A stretch of DNA of 64,000 nucleotides from an uncultured Balneola sp. (GCA_913058495.1 CAJXQC010000003.1:62001-126000); one strand, 5' to 3'. Counted from the stretch's first letter, positions 1 to 9,030 are shown. Numbers and translations are program-made. The notes: generated by a model from the letters alone, not told the origin.

Positions 1-606
1 TGAGTCAGGTAAATTATGTGCAAATTGATCGATCTCAGGTGGACTTGCCAACCCATCTTCACTAGCTGAAATTTTCAGCACAGGAAATTCCAGTCTACTC
101 AAGTCTTTATCTTTCGGATGCGTGGTACCCATCAGAACTAAACCAGAAATAGATTCGGGATAAAGGCTTGCATAATTAGCAGCCATTCTCCCACCACGTG
201 AATGTCCTGCAACGACCCAGTTTTCTTCTTTTGAGCTGGCGATGAATTTAGAAGTTTTTTTCAAGGCATTTTGTTCCATGTTATCAGTAATAGCGATACG
301 GAATGGAATCTTTTGTATATAAGAAGAATAGCCTTTTTGAGCTAATTTTTTTGCCAGTGGGGCATAGGCTTCATGTTGGACCAAAGCTCCCGGAAAGAAT
401 AATACAGAAGTATCCACAGAATCTGTTTGCGGAATAAAAGAAAGGTATTCATCGGTTTCTGCAAATAGAATATCTTGATCTGATGAGAGCATGCTGTCTT
501 TATCAAATCCTCGTGCATTCATTTGAAAAAATTGCCACAGAATTACTGAACTCCAGAACAGCAATAAAAAGTAGCGGATAAATTTTCTTTTTTTTGATGA
601 TGCCAT
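1..606 (-). CDS. alpha/beta hydrolase, membrane-anchored, C-terminus cut by window edge
   Basis: The reading frame runs open from an ATG at 606 to base 1, giving 202 residues, so the 3' end lies outside the window. Residues of about 10-27 form a hydrophobic N-terminal segment (signal anchor) after a Lys/Arg-rich start. The nucleophile elbow GHSRGG is visible near residue 145, with a preceding strand (WVVAG), which is the serine-hydrolase signature of the alpha/beta hydrolase fold. A later segment (VLKISASEDG) fits the strand carrying the acidic catalytic residue. It lies downstream of purK and purE on the same strand, 56 bases after purE, and could be co-transcribed. The substrate cannot be told from sequence. 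Confidence 0.85.
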   Translation of the reverse strand, partial: MASSKKRKFIRYFLLLFWSSVILWQFFQMNARGFDKDSMLSSDQDILFAETDEYLSFIPQTDSVDTSVLFFPGALVQHEAYAPLAKKLAQKGYSSYIQKIPFRIAITDNMEQNALKKTSKFIASSKEENWVVAGHSRGGRMAANYASLYPESISGLVLMGTTHPKDKDLSRLEFPVLKISASEDGLASPPEIDQFAHNLPDS

Positions 607-662
607 GTATTTAATCAGATTAGTTAAAATCTGACTAAAATACGCGCGGGGAAAAAATAAGT

Positions 663-1148
663 TTAGCTAAGGTTTTTTGTTTTCTCTCGACTCTCATCAG
701 CAAGATTGGCATGGTAATCAGCCAGTTTATCAGCAATACCAGAGTCGTTCATACTTAACATCCTTAAAGCCAGTAAACCTGCATTTTGTGCTTTACCGAT
801 AGCTACCGTGGCAACCGGGATTCCGTTCGGCATTTGAACGATGGAATACAGACTATCCAACCCACCTAAAGCAGAAGTTTGAATAGGAACTCCGATTACA
901 GGTAAAGTGGTATGACTTGCCAGCATTCCCGGAAGATGTGCGGCTCCACCGGCTCCTGCTATAATTATTTGTAATCCGCGGTCACGAGCTGTTTCACCAT
1001 AATCAGCCATATCGTTTGGAGTACGGTGAGCGGAAACCACTTTCTTTTCGTAGCTGACACCAAATTGATCCAGAATATCTGTTGCTTGTTTCATGGTAGG
1101 CCAGTCGCTGTCGCTGCCCATTACTACACCGATGATTGGATTGCTCAT
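663..1148 (-). CDS. purE: N5-carboxyaminoimidazole ribonucleotide mutase PurE
   Basis: This 161-residue protein has the size and motifs of class I PurE, which moves the carboxylate of N5-CAIR to make CAIR in purine synthesis. The N-terminal [13 protein letters not shown], the SAHRTP loop near residue 40 and the glycine-rich [11 protein letters not shown] near residue 65 form the conserved active site of the family. It follows purK on the same strand, and PurK makes its substrate, so the two act in sequence in the cytoplasm. The gap to purK is about 98 bases and holds a small palindromic repeat, so coupling through a single mRNA is likely but not shown. Confidence 0.96.
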   Translation of the reverse strand: MSNPIIGVVMGSDSDWPTMKQATDILDQFGVSYEKKVVSAHRTPNDMADYGETARDRGLQIIIAGAGGAAHLPGMLASHTTLPVIGVPIQTSALGGLDSLYSIVQMPNGIPVATVAIGKAQNAGLLALRMLSMNDSGIADKLADYHANLADESREKTKNLS

Positions 1149-1200
1149 TATTAAAAAGACTTTTTATTAATTGGTTTGAATGTAATAAATAAACCAGGTC

Positions 1201-1221
1201 ATCCTGAACTTGTTTCAGGAT
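1201..1221. repeat. REP-like palindromic repeat, copy 1
   Basis: ATCCTGAA, a five-base loop (CTTGT) and TTCAGGAT form a perfect 8-bp hairpin in the purK-purE gap. It is preceded by GTC and followed by TTTGTAAGGTCT. The same flanks and a near-identical palindrome recur at 62884-62904, and an inverted relative is at 62963-62983. No gene is disrupted. The arrangement resembles bacterial REP elements; whether they are mobilised here is unknown. Confidence 0.75.
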
Positions 1222-1246
1222 CTTTGTAAGGTCTATAATCTATTAA

Positions 1247-2407
1247 TTAAATTTCAATTTTAGAGGATACTTCTTTGGCTTTATCATAAACATCTCCCAA
1301 ATCATTCCCAAGCAGCGTGTAGTGAGCCATCTTTCTTCCGACTTTACTCTGTACTTTTCCATATACGTGAAGATGCCCGTTTTTAGCTTCTAATCCCTTT
1401 TGAATGTTATCAGCTTCTGCGGGACGATTATGAGTTCCCAGTAAATTGATCATCGCAACAGCTGGTGTATTCATCTTTGTAGATCCAAGTGGAAGTCCAA
1501 GTACAGCCCGTACATGATTTTCAAATTGTGATGAGATACATCCCTCAATAGTATAATGACCGGAGTTATGTGGTCTTGGTGCGGATTCATTTAAAAGAAT
1601 ATTTCCATCTTCTGTCAGAAAAAACTCAAAAGCATAAATTCCTTTTCCGTCAATGGCTTCAACTGCTTTTACAGCAAGTTCCTGAGCTTTTTTCTGATAT
1701 TTTTTTTTAATAGGAGCGGGAGACAGAACAGCTACACAAATATGATTCTCCTGCACTGTTTCACAACAAGGATAAACTACAGTTCCTGTTTCGTTACGAG
1801 CAACCTGAACGGCAATTTCTTTAGTAAACGGTACAAATGCTTCGGCTAAGATATCTCGGTTTTGATTACCACCAAGTTTATCAAATGCTTCTTTTGCTGA
1901 TTCGAGATCCCGAACCGTTTCATTTCCATAACCATCGTAACCACCCTTGGAAGATTTAAGTAAATACGGCCAGTCATGGGTATCTCCAAAAGTTTTCAGA
2001 TCTGATTCTGACCTAACCAGTTTATAAGGAGTTACCGGTATTCCTGCATTTTCAAAGGTTTGCTTTTCGATCAGCTTATTCTCGATCAGTGAAAAACTTT
2101 TTGGAGATGGAAAGATCGGAGTACCGCTTTTATCCTGAACTTCCTGAAGAATTTCGGAACTGATGAACTCATTTTCTAAAGTGATAACATCGCATCCTTT
2201 AGCAAATTCAACCATATCATCAACAGAATCAAAAGAGCCTGAAGTAGAGAATGGAGTCATAAACTGAACAGGTTCGTTCTCAGATCGATCAGAAAAAACA
2301 GCTACCTGAATTCCTAATTTAAAGGCTTCGAGTGCGCTCATTCGGGCAAGTTGTCCGGCGCCGAGAAAGCCAAGTTTCAAATTTGCTGGTATAGAAGTTC
2401 GAGACAT
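1247..2407 (-). CDS. purK: 5-(carboxyamino)imidazole ribonucleotide synthase PurK
   Basis: PurK is an ATP-grasp enzyme that carboxylates AIR with bicarbonate to N5-CAIR, the substrate of PurE next door. I choose the ATG at 2407 (386 residues), where the Rossmann start LGFLGAGQLARM begins about nine residues in. An upstream ATG at 2458 would add 17 hydrophobic residues not seen in the family. The ATP-grasp core shows LLKSSKGGYDGYGN near residue 150, LAEAFVPFTKEIAV, and the metal-binding LNESAPRPHNSGH near residue 275. It is the first gene of the leftward purK-purE-hydrolase group. Confidence 0.96.
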   Translation of the reverse strand: MSRTSIPANLKLGFLGAGQLARMSALEAFKLGIQVAVFSDRSENEPVQFMTPFSTSGSFDSVDDMVEFAKGCDVITLENEFISSEILQEVQDKSGTPIFPSPKSFSLIENKLIEKQTFENAGIPVTPYKLVRSESDLKTFGDTHDWPYLLKSSKGGYDGYGNETVRDLESAKEAFDKLGGNQNRDILAEAFVPFTKEIAVQVARNETGTVVYPCCETVQENHICVAVLSPAPIKKKYQKKAQELAVKAVEAIDGKGIYAFEFFLTEDGNILLNESAPRPHNSGHYTIEGCISSQFENHVRAVLGLPLGSTKMNTPAVAMINLLGTHNRPAEADNIQKGLEAKNGHLHVYGKVQSKVGRKMAHYTLLGNDLGDVYDKAKEVSSKIEI

Positions 2408-2486
2408 AGTTAGTTTTATTTTCAAGATAAGGATGATTTTTATGAAAGAAATAATCAAATGAAGTCAAAAACTACATAGTTAGGTG

Positions 2487-2517
2487 GTTTAATTAATGGG
2501 TACAAAAAGTAGATTTG
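2487..2517 (+). promoter_or_regulatory. candidate Bacteroidota-type promoter for the FG-GAP gene
   Basis: TAGATTTG at 2510-2517 matches the Bacteroidota -7 consensus TAnnTTTG exactly. A TTTA lies 19 bases upstream at 2487-2490, close to the expected TTTG of the -33 box. The start codon at 2548 is about 30 bases downstream. This is pattern matching only. Confidence 0.4.
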
Positions 2518-2547
2518 ATAAATTAATTTCAAAATAAACAAGTTGTT

Positions 2548-4335
2548 ATGTTTTTAAAAAAGTTACTAATCGTTTTATTCCTAATAATAATCAGTACAAT
2601 ACAAACCAAAGGGCAATTAATTTATGAGCTAGATGATTTTGTGTCTCAAGAAATGGGCTTTACATTCTTCGAATCAAGTAGATTTTTCAGTTCATCTGCA
2701 ACAGGAGATATAAACGGAGATGGATTAGACGATTTAATTTTTTCAAGTTCAAATAACGTATATGTGATATTTGGCGATGAAAACAGAAATGACACTAAAA
2801 TTAACCATAGTAACTTTTCAAGCGATCTAGATGGAACAATTGGTTTTAGAGTTACTGGGATATTTAATGATACTGATCTAGGAGTTAGCTTGGCCTCTCC
2901 TGACATAAACAATGACGGGTTTCATGAAGTTGTAATTGGTTTGGCAGGAGCGGGGACTTCAAATGAAGGGAAACTACATCTTATATACGGTAAAGCAGGT
3001 TCTTTTGAATCTGATTTTAATGTGGACACATTGAATGGTACAAATGGATTTACAACGGAAGGTATACTCAATTCGGATAAATTAGCAGGTGATCTTAGTG
3101 TTGGAGATATTAATGGTGATGACATAGATGATTTAATGCTATTCTTTCGTCAAGGTACAGAGGTTTATGCTTTTTACGGAAATGAAGAAGGTTTAGAAGG
3201 GAGTGTCTTAGAAAATGCTTTCCAAGGTAATGTAGATTATAATAAAACATTAAAAATAAATGCAAACTATTCTACCTCAAGCAATGATAGTAAAATTGAG
3301 TCCGCTGATATAAATGGGGATGGCTATGATGATATTATTTTCTCAAACCCAGAGATTTTTTCAGGTCAGGGACGTGTAAATGTTGTTTATGGGCAGCAAG
3401 AAAAAAGAACGGAGTCATTCGATTTAAGTGATATGTTGGAGGGGGAGGGTTTTTTCTTAAACGGATCGGGAAATGACTCAGAATTGGGATTTGAGATTAG
3501 TGCGGGCGATGTAAATAATGACGGTATAGATGAGTTAGTGATAGGAGCGCCCTTTTCAGATATCGATGAAGATAATTTCTCGGGTGAAAAGCATGGGGTA
3601 ATTTATGTTATAAATGGAATTATGGAGAGACCTCTTGAAATTGATACAGATACACTAAGCGATGTGAGTTCAACCAAAATTATATATAGTGATACTTTGT
3701 TTCTTACTTTTGAAATTGGTCGTGAAATAGCTGCCGGACATGTAAATGACGATGAATATATAGATGTAATGATTGGTTCGGCTGGAGCAGGTAATACTTA
3801 TTTACTTTTTGGAAGCGATTCAGGTATGGGAAGTGAAGTAAAGCTTTTAGATATAACAGAAGAACAAGGTTTTACCATTTTAGGAGAGAGAAATCAGTTT
3901 GATTCGCCTACTGGAATAGGAGGTCAATTAGTTTCTTTTGGAAATTTTAATGGGGATAATATAGATGATATGGTTATATCAGGAAATTCTTCAGGTGAAT
4001 CTGAATATTTATATGTGATAGATAATTTGGGAGGAATTAAAGTGTCAAACGAAATTGATAAAAATATTCCAAATAGCATAGTACTTAATCAGAACTACCC
4101 AAACCCTTTCAACCCCAGTACCAATATTTCATATTCACTCGCTAATGCATCTTCTGTAAATTTAAGCGTGTACGATATGTTAGGAAGAAAAGTAGCAACT
4201 ATAGTTAATGAAAGGAAGTCAGCAGGTAGTTATACCGTTACATTTGACGCTACAAATCTGTCATCTGGTATGTATATATATCGTATTGAAGCTGGAAACT
4301 TTACACAAACCCGTAAGCTGATGTTGATTAAATAA
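2548..4335 (+). CDS. secreted FG-GAP (integrin-like) repeat protein with type IX sorting domain
   Basis: This 595-residue protein opens with a signal peptide (Lys-Lys, then a hydrophobic run ending near residue 22). The body carries about seven calcium-binding-type FG-GAP repeats of the form D-I/V-N-x-D-x-x-D-D/E, for example [40 protein letters not shown] and [14 protein letters not shown]. These should build a beta-propeller. The last ~80 residues start with [12 protein letters not shown] and end in TRKLMLIK, the type A sorting domain that directs proteins through type IX secretion to the cell surface or medium. It stands alone, divergent from purK, with its own terminator. Likely a surface binding or adhesion protein; the ligand is unknown. 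Confidence 0.9.
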   Translation: MFLKKLLIVLFLIIISTIQTKGQLIYELDDFVSQEMGFTFFESSRFFSSSATGDINGDGLDDLIFSSSNNVYVIFGDENRNDTKINHSNFSSDLDGTIGFRVTGIFNDTDLGVSLASPDINNDGFHEVVIGLAGAGTSNEGKLHLIYGKAGSFESDFNVDTLNGTNGFTTEGILNSDKLAGDLSVGDINGDDIDDLMLFFRQGTEVYAFYGNEEGLEGSVLENAFQGNVDYNKTLKINANYSTSSNDSKIESADINGDGYDDIIFSNPEIFSGQGRVNVVYGQQEKRTESFDLSDMLEGEGFFLNGSGNDSELGFEISAGDVNNDGIDELVIGAPFSDIDEDNFSGEKHGVIYVINGIMERPLEIDTDTLSDVSSTKIIYSDTLFLTFEIGREIAAGHVNDDEYIDVMIGSAGAGNTYLLFGSDSGMGSEVKLLDITEEQGFTILGERNQFDSPTGIGGQLVSFGNFNGDNIDDMVISGNSSGESEYLYVIDNLGGIKVSNEIDKNIPNSIVLNQNYPNPFNPSTNISYSLANASSVNLSVYDMLGRKVATIVNERKSAGSYTVTFDATNLSSGMYIYRIEAGNFTQTRKLMLIK

Positions 4336-4360
4336 ATTGCACGAATTATTTAGCTTTATA

Positions 4361-4390
4361 AGCCGATTTAAATCTTGGATCGGTTTTTTG
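4361..4390 (+). terminator. rho-independent terminator after the FG-GAP gene
   Basis: AGCCGAT and ATCGGTT can pair around an 11-base loop, followed by a run of six T. It lies about 25 bases after the stop codon at 4335. Confidence 0.6.
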
Positions 4391-4431
4391 TGTCAAACAC
4401 ATTACTGTAAAAACTAATATTTAAATGGTGA

Positions 4432-5703
4432 ATGAATAAAAGTAAAGAAAGCTGAGTTAACAGAGCATTATGATGAATTTACCAAGTTTAGTGCCGAAGA
4501 ACAGGCTTTGGTTACGAGGATTTTGACAACCAACTTCGATGAGGAAATAAAAGCTGCAAAAAGGAAGATAGTCAAAGTAATGGTAGAGTTGAGTTGTAGT
4601 GATTCCAAAAATATGCTGAATGCCCAGTTACGTACCAGTACTAAAGCAATTTTAGGAGTGGCCACATGAGCATTAATGCTTGGCACGCCATTAGCTCCTC
4701 TAGGCATTATTGTAACAGGTGTTTCGGCAGCTAATTACTTATAGCTCTGGATCCTCTTATAAATAGAATTGGGGATTTTATTGATGCCTGTTTTGTTCAT
4801 GATAAAACTCTGCTTGAATCAGTAAGTAGTTCTAAAATGAACGCGAGAGCATTGAATATTCAACAATCATTAATCTTCTCTCACGGAGAAGAAGAAAGTT
4901 TTGTTATTAAAGCTAAGTAAGATTTAGAAAGTGATTTCGCAGACTTATTAGCGGAGGTAAGAGTAGCATTAGAACCTGTTTTTAGTAAGCTTCCGGCTGA
5001 TTAGGGGGATCAGATCTCAATTGAAGATTATTCAGAAACAAAGATAGAAGAGCCTTCATTATACAATATTGTAAACATATCAGATAACCGCATAGAGGTA
5101 TCTTCAAAAACCACAAGTGAGGGGCTCGCATTAGAGTTTAGTTTCTTGGAATCAGATATGCCTACCGATGATCAAGCGTTTACTTTTGACTTGCTAAACA
5201 CAGAAGACAGTGAGGAACCGACAGTAATTGAGGCTACACTCAAACCCGTAAAGCCTATTACTTATAACATGCAGGTTAGCGTAGCGGCAGGTGAATCGGT
5301 AATGGATACACTGAAAGCTGATTATGCGGCATCATTTACGATTGAAAGTAATCCAGCGAATGGTACAGTTACGCTTTTGGATGCTGAGCAGGCTCTTTTG
5401 ATCTCGGTAAGTTTACATTTAGCACTGACACAACTGTGCAATACGATTATATTTATGATGCGGGACTTGCTACGTTCAGTAATGGAGAGATAGAAGAAGA
5501 ATTTTTTGTTACGGATGGAACCGTAGAAGTATGAATTTCCGGGGATATATACTTTAATTCTTGATTTGACTATTAGCAATGGAAAGCCGTTAAGAGGTAA
5601 TTTTTCTTCATCATTAGGTTTTCTTAGTAGAAGGAAGGCAACAGTTTCTGACTCTGAAAGTCAAGCTAAAATTAATTCAACAAAAAGAAGGTTTAGAAAG
5701 TAG
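4432..5703 (+). pseudogene. decayed gene of unrecognised family (about 420 codons originally)
   Basis: Joined conceptual translation gives a continuous, coding-looking product spread over several frames. Segment A runs 4448-4744 (starts KKAELTEHYDEFTKF) with an internal TGA at 4667. Segment B runs 4744 to about 5393 with TAA at 4918 and TAG at 5002, and includes the open stretch 5146-5493. Segment C runs 5394-5534 (GKFTFSTDTTVQYDY). Segment D runs 5533-5703 and ends at TAG. The ATG at 4432 opens a frame that soon shifts. That makes at least three frameshifts and three stops. Codon use matches its neighbours, which suggests recent decay rather than non-coding DNA. Segment A contains one apolar stretch (TPLAPLGIIVTGVSAANY); segment C looks beta-rich. 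I do not recognise the family. Confidence 0.75.
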
Positions 5704-5730
5704 CAGTTACCTTTAATCATATTTAACTAA

Positions 5731-5759
5731 GGAGCAGGCGTAAAGTCTGCTCCTTTTTT
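5731..5759 (+). terminator. rho-independent terminator
   Basis: GGAGCAG and CTGCTCC form a perfect 7-bp stem around a nine-base loop, followed by six T. It sits 27 bases after the last stop of the decayed gene and presumably was its terminator, so the pseudogene has kept its transcription signal. Confidence 0.85.
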
Positions 5760-5842
5760 AATTTGTTAACTTTAGTTAGCATTCTAATTTTCAATTAAAG
5801 AATCGTACTTTAGCGACAGAAAATTATTGAAAAAAACGAAGA

Positions 5843-6922
5843 ATGGACATAGAAGAAAAGTTAAAGCAGATAAAATCAAGATTTGAAGAAGTGAACGCCG
5901 CTATGAGCGATCCTTCGGTTTTTGATGATCCTGATAAATATACTGAGCTAACTAAAGAGAGAAGCGATCTCGAAGAATTAGTACAAGATTACGATAGTTG
6001 GAAAGATCTGCATGATCGACAAGAAGGAAATAAAGAACTCATCGAAATGGATGAGGATGCCGAGATCACTGAAATGGCTAAAGATGAAAACAAAGAGATC
6101 AAGGAGCAATTAGCTAAACTTGAAGACGACATCAAGATGAAGTTGGTTCCTAAAGATCCAGAAGATTCCAAAAATGCCATTATTGAAGTCAGAGCTGGTA
6201 CAGGAGGAGACGAGGCTGCTATTTTTGCCGGAGATCTGTTTGATATGTACAGACGTTATGCTGATTCTCAAAATTGGAAGATGAGTTTGTTGAGTATTAC
6301 TGAATCAGATAAAGGCGGCTACAAAGAAATTGTGTTTTCGCTGGAAGGAAATGAAGTGTTCGGAAAGATGAAATACGAATCCGGAGTTCACCGGGTACAA
6401 AGAGTTCCTGCAACTGAAAGTCAGGGAAGAGTACACACATCAGCTGCAACAGTAGCGGTACTTCCGGAAGTAGAAGAAGTAGATGTTGCTATCAACACAG
6501 CTGATCTGAGAATTGATACTTTTCGGGCAAGTGGAGCCGGTGGTCAGCATGTGAACAAAACAGATTCAGCAATCAGAATTACGCATGAGCCAACAGGAAT
6601 TGTGGTTGAATGTCAGGAAGAGCGATCTCAGCATCAGAATAAAGAGAAAGCAATGACGATGTTGCGTTCTAAAATGTACGATATTGAACTGGAAAAGAAA
6701 GAAAAGGAGAGAGCTGCTGAAAGAAAAAGCCAGGTTTCTACAGGTGACCGTTCAGCTAAGATCAGAACTTATAATTTCCCACAAGGACGTTTTACCGATC
6801 ACAGAATTAATCTAACATTGTACAATTTAGATAACATTATGAAAGGCGATCTTCATGAAGCTATTGATGCACTACGTGTTCAGGATAATCTTGATAAATT
6901 AAATGAATTGGTAGAGGAATAA
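5843..6922 (+). CDS. prfA: peptide chain release factor 1
   Basis: At 359 residues this is a full-length class I release factor reading UAA and UAG. The GGQ motif that triggers peptidyl-tRNA hydrolysis is at residues 233-235 in [13 protein letters not shown]. The codon-recognition tripeptide is PAT (189-191), the P-x-T form of RF1, not the SPF of RF2, so the call as RF1 is firm. The N-terminal coiled-coil domain (residues 1-95) is rich in Glu and Lys. Its last 28 codons are partially copied twice downstream, at 7499 and 8143, as part of a tandem duplication with the adjacent lipoprotein genes. Confidence 0.97.
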   Translation: MDIEEKLKQIKSRFEEVNAAMSDPSVFDDPDKYTELTKERSDLEELVQDYDSWKDLHDRQEGNKELIEMDEDAEITEMAKDENKEIKEQLAKLEDDIKMKLVPKDPEDSKNAIIEVRAGTGGDEAAIFAGDLFDMYRRYADSQNWKMSLLSITESDKGGYKEIVFSLEGNEVFGKMKYESGVHRVQRVPATESQGRVHTSAATVAVLPEVEEVDVAINTADLRIDTFRASGAGGQHVNKTDSAIRITHEPTGIVVECQEERSQHQNKEKAMTMLRSKMYDIELEKKEKERAAERKSQVSTGDRSAKIRTYNFPQGRFTDHRINLTLYNLDNIMKGDLHEAIDALRVQDNLDKLNELVEE

Positions 6923-6959
6923 ATAATAGTTTTTATATAAATTATAAGAAAAAATTTTT

Positions 6960-7493
6960 ATGAAAAGTATATATATAATAATAGGATGCGCTTTAGCTTT
7001 TCTTTCATGTGCAACTTCGAAAAACTCCATTGAAACGAATAAATCAACAGAGTATAATCGTCAAATAGAAAAAGTATTTATTGTTTCATATAAAGTTGAT
7101 GAAACTGAAAAGACAATGAAAGCAGTGTCTGAGGTTATTGTCAATTCTTTGAAAATGAAAAACATTGATTCAGAACTTTATTACAAGGAATCTGATGATC
7201 TTGAATTAAGTCCCGAATTACCAAAAGAAGAAATAGATTCTTTTCAGCCTGATGCCTTAATGTTTATCGCTTTAAAAAGTGGAATGTATAATAGTTATGG
7301 TCTAACAGAATTAAACTTAGATTTAGTGATTGTTGACTTAGAAATGCAAAAAGTAGTTTGGAGGGCTGATATATCTTCAAAATTAAAAGCTAGATTCGGT
7401 TTTCAAGGGCTTGAAAATAAAGAAACCATGAAAAAGTTAGGCGATTCGATTATACAGAAGATGATTGAAGACGAACTGTTGAACATCAAATAA
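6960..7493 (+). CDS. lipoprotein of unknown function, paralogue 1
   Basis: This 177-residue protein has a lipoprotein signal peptide: Lys at position 2, a hydrophobic run, and the lipobox LSC with the lipidated Cys near residue 17. It starts 37 bases after prfA on the same strand. It is homologous over its length to the next lipoprotein (7613-8137): both share SPELP, PDALM, a VVWRA/IVWKA motif and an identical C-terminus KMIEDELLNIK. The layout (an alpha/beta domain presenting a central DALM strand) recalls small periplasmic lipoproteins that work with envelope complexes, but I cannot assign a family. Likely in the outer membrane, facing the periplasm. Confidence 0.8.
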   Translation: MKSIYIIIGCALAFLSCATSKNSIETNKSTEYNRQIEKVFIVSYKVDETEKTMKAVSEVIVNSLKMKNIDSELYYKESDDLELSPELPKEEIDSFQPDALMFIALKSGMYNSYGLTELNLDLVIVDLEMQKVVWRADISSKLKARFGFQGLENKETMKKLGDSIIQKMIEDELLNIK

Positions 7494-7498
7494 TCAAA

Positions 7499-7582
7499 AT
7501 GATGTCTGATCTACATAAAATCATTGATGCACTCCGTGTTCAGGATAGTCTTGATAAGCTGAATGAGTTGGTAGAGGAATAA
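7499..7582 (+). pseudogene. duplicated 3' end of prfA, copy 2
   Basis: Twenty-seven codons plus TAA starting at an ATG encode [18 protein letters not shown] followed by DKLNELVEE. This aligns with the last 27 residues of RF1, which differ mainly in [12 protein letters not shown]. The frame and stop are intact, but the fragment lacks every functional part of RF1. It starts six bases after the first lipoprotein's stop. It marks one unit of a tandem duplication; a translated micro-protein is possible but not supported by anything else. Confidence 0.8.
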
Positions 7583-7612
7583 AACTAAACTAAAAACTAA
7601 ATCTTAGTACGT

Positions 7613-8137
7613 GTGAAAACTGCATTTTTAATTATAACATCTTGCTTACTATTCTCTTGTTCTTCTTCTGTGAATACAATAGAGTCTAATAAGGATGAGT
7701 CTTATCAAAAGAGATCTTCTAAACTTTTTATGGTCGTGTATACAACGGCTGAAAGTGAGAATTTAATGGAAAAAGTAGCGGAGTCGGTAAGTAGTTCGCT
7801 TGACTCTATTAAAATTGAATCTACCTACTACCTTCAAGAGTCTAGCAGCCTTGCTCTTTCTCCTGAACTACCAAGAAAGGAAATTGTATTTTTTGGTCCG
7901 GATGCTTTAATGATTATAGGGATAGAGGGTGGGAGATATTATAATAATGATCTTACAGACCTTCAGTTAGGTATTGCAATTTATGATCCAGAATCTCAAA
8001 AAATAGTCTGGAAGGCACAAATTGATTCAAAAAAAAGTTTTGGTTTAGGTGGAATTGAAAACAAGATTGCAATGGAGAGATTAGGGAATTCAATCGTAAA
8101 TAAAATGATTGAAGACGAACTGTTGAACATCAAATAA
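7613..8137 (+). CDS. lipoprotein of unknown function, paralogue 2
   Basis: This 174-residue protein starts at GTG (KTAFLIITSCLLFSC follows), with lipobox LFSC and the lipidated Cys near residue 16. It is a diverged tandem copy of 6960-7493: shared SPELP, PDALM, QKIVWKA and GGIENK blocks. The final 74 bases spanning the gene end and the following prfA fragment (8106-8179) are identical to 7461-7534, while the 5' halves differ strongly. That contrast points to gene conversion or selection on the 3' end. Function is unknown; location is likely the periplasmic face of a membrane. Confidence 0.78.
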   Translation: MKTAFLIITSCLLFSCSSSVNTIESNKDESYQKRSSKLFMVVYTTAESENLMEKVAESVSSSLDSIKIESTYYLQESSSLALSPELPRKEIVFFGPDALMIIGIEGGRYYNNDLTDLQLGIAIYDPESQKIVWKAQIDSKKSFGLGGIENKIAMERLGNSIVNKMIEDELLNIK

Positions 8138-8142
8138 TCAAA

Positions 8143-8221
8143 ATGATGTCTGATCTACATAAAATCATTGATGCACTCAGTGTTCAGGATAACCTGGATA
8201 AACTGAATGAGTTGGGTAGAA
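8143..8221 (+). pseudogene. duplicated 3' end of prfA, copy 3 (frameshifted)
   Basis: Begins MMSDLHKIIDAL like copy 2 and continues [12 protein letters not shown], then an extra G (GTTGGG instead of GTTGG) shifts the frame so the VEE-stop ending is lost. The homology stops where the leftward PIN gene ends at 8224. Copies 2 and 3 are closer to each other than to prfA, so the unit was duplicated after it first diverged. Confidence 0.75.
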
Positions 8222-8223
8222 GA

Positions 8224-8637
8224 TTAGATCAAAGTTGCTAAATACTGAGTCGGATTGAGTACGGGAAGTTTTGAAAGTTTAAAGTCATCCAGGTTTCTGG
8301 TAATTATCAAATCTATTGAGTTCTCATATGCAGTGTAATATTGGAATGCATCTTCCAGATCTTTGAACTGAGAATTAAGAGCTTGTTCAATTACTAAATC
8401 AGAAGTGTTACAAATCTCGAACATAGGTTTGATATGTTTTAGATTCTCTTTAGCTATAGTAGGGTTTAAAAGTCTACTACTGATATAATAAATATTAGAG
8501 AAGCAAATTGATGAAGTATAAAGTTTATGAGAATCAGTATAAGACAGGTCAAATATCCCGGAAGAGTTATCTACGAACTCCTTTCGGTTTAGTAAAACAT
8601 CAAGAAATATATCTGAGTCTATGAATAATTTTTTCAT
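8224..8637 (-). CDS. PIN-domain ribonuclease toxin (VapC-like)
   Basis: This 137-residue protein starts MKKLFIDSDIFLDVLLNR, the first strand of a PIN domain with paired Asp at 7 and 9. Further acidic residues in LEDAFQYYTA and in IITRNLDDF near the C-terminus complete the metal-binding site expected for Mg-dependent RNA cleavage. It overlaps the upstream antitoxin gene by four bases (ATGA), the usual translational coupling of type II toxin-antitoxin pairs. Its 3' end abuts the third prfA-tail fragment, facing it. Target RNA is unknown. Confidence 0.88.
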   Translation of the reverse strand: MKKLFIDSDIFLDVLLNRKEFVDNSSGIFDLSYTDSHKLYTSSICFSNIYYISSRLLNPTIAKENLKHIKPMFEICNTSDLVIEQALNSQFKDLEDAFQYYTAYENSIDLIITRNLDDFKLSKLPVLNPTQYLATLI

Positions 8638-8921
8638 CCGTATTTTTCTAGCAAGTAATCTAGTCTTTCATCTCCGGTAAATTCTTTATTTTCGAGCATT
8701 CCTCTCATTTTTTTTACAAGAGGAGTGTTTTCAGATAAATACTCTACAGGATGTTCTGAAACTTTGATTTTTAGATTTCCAGCCCCTCCATGAGAGCGTT
8801 TGATTAATACTTTGAGATAGTTTTCAACTAACTGAGAAACAGAAATTTCATTGGCATTAGAATATGCTTTAGCCTCTTGTATAACTTTTTCTTCTAAAGT
8901 AAGTGTTAATTTCTTCTTCAT
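8634..8921 (-). CDS. DUF6364-type antitoxin partner of the PIN toxin
   Basis: This 95-residue protein begins MKKKLTLTLEEKVIQEAK and continues with SVSQLVENYLKVL, a ribbon-helix-helix-like DNA-binding half typical of DUF6364 antitoxins. The C-terminal half, rich in charged residues and ending EFTGDERLDYLLEKYG, is the expected toxin-neutralising tail. It lies directly upstream of the PIN gene and overlaps it by four bases. RHH antitoxins usually repress their own operon; a 12-bp palindrome lies in the upstream region. Confidence 0.85.
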   Translation of the reverse strand: MKKKLTLTLEEKVIQEAKAYSNANEISVSQLVENYLKVLIKRSHGGAGNLKIKVSEHPVEYLSENTPLVKKMRGMLENKEFTGDERLDYLLEKYG

Positions 8922-8945
8922 AATACACGTGTTTAATTAAAATAA

Positions 8946-8957
8946 TAATACGTATTA
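8946..8957. promoter_or_regulatory. candidate antitoxin operator palindrome
   Basis: TAATACGTATTA is a perfect 12-bp palindrome 25 bases upstream of the antitoxin start. Palindromes of this size in this position are common autoregulatory sites for toxin-antitoxin operons. In AT-rich DNA such palindromes also arise by chance. Confidence 0.4.
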
Positions 8958-8970
8958 ATTCGATTAAATA

Positions 8971-9001
8971 AAAAAAGCCCATCCTTAACAGAATGGGCTT
9001 T
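8971..9001 (-). terminator. rho-independent terminator of pckA
   Basis: On the minus strand AAAGCCCAT and ATGGGCTTT form a 9-bp stem with a ten-base loop, followed by a T run (the A run at 8971-8976 on the plus strand). It lies 30 bases beyond the pckA stop. Confidence 0.85.
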
Positions 9002-9030
9002 GAAAGACTATAAACTGAAATTAAATAAAT

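Noticed and set aside
2646-3125. Minus-strand open frames inside the FG-GAP gene
   Set aside because: They are shadows of a well-supported gene on the other strand: no start signals, no recognisable domains, and composition mirroring the repeats opposite.
4468-4707. Minus-strand 79-residue frame in the decayed-gene region
   Set aside because: The plus strand gives a coherent though broken product with neighbouring segments; the minus frame has no motif or gene context.
5146-5493. Intact 115-residue gene
   Set aside because: It is an open segment of a longer decayed gene; its last ~33 residues come from the wrong frame, and coding character continues in another frame on both sides.
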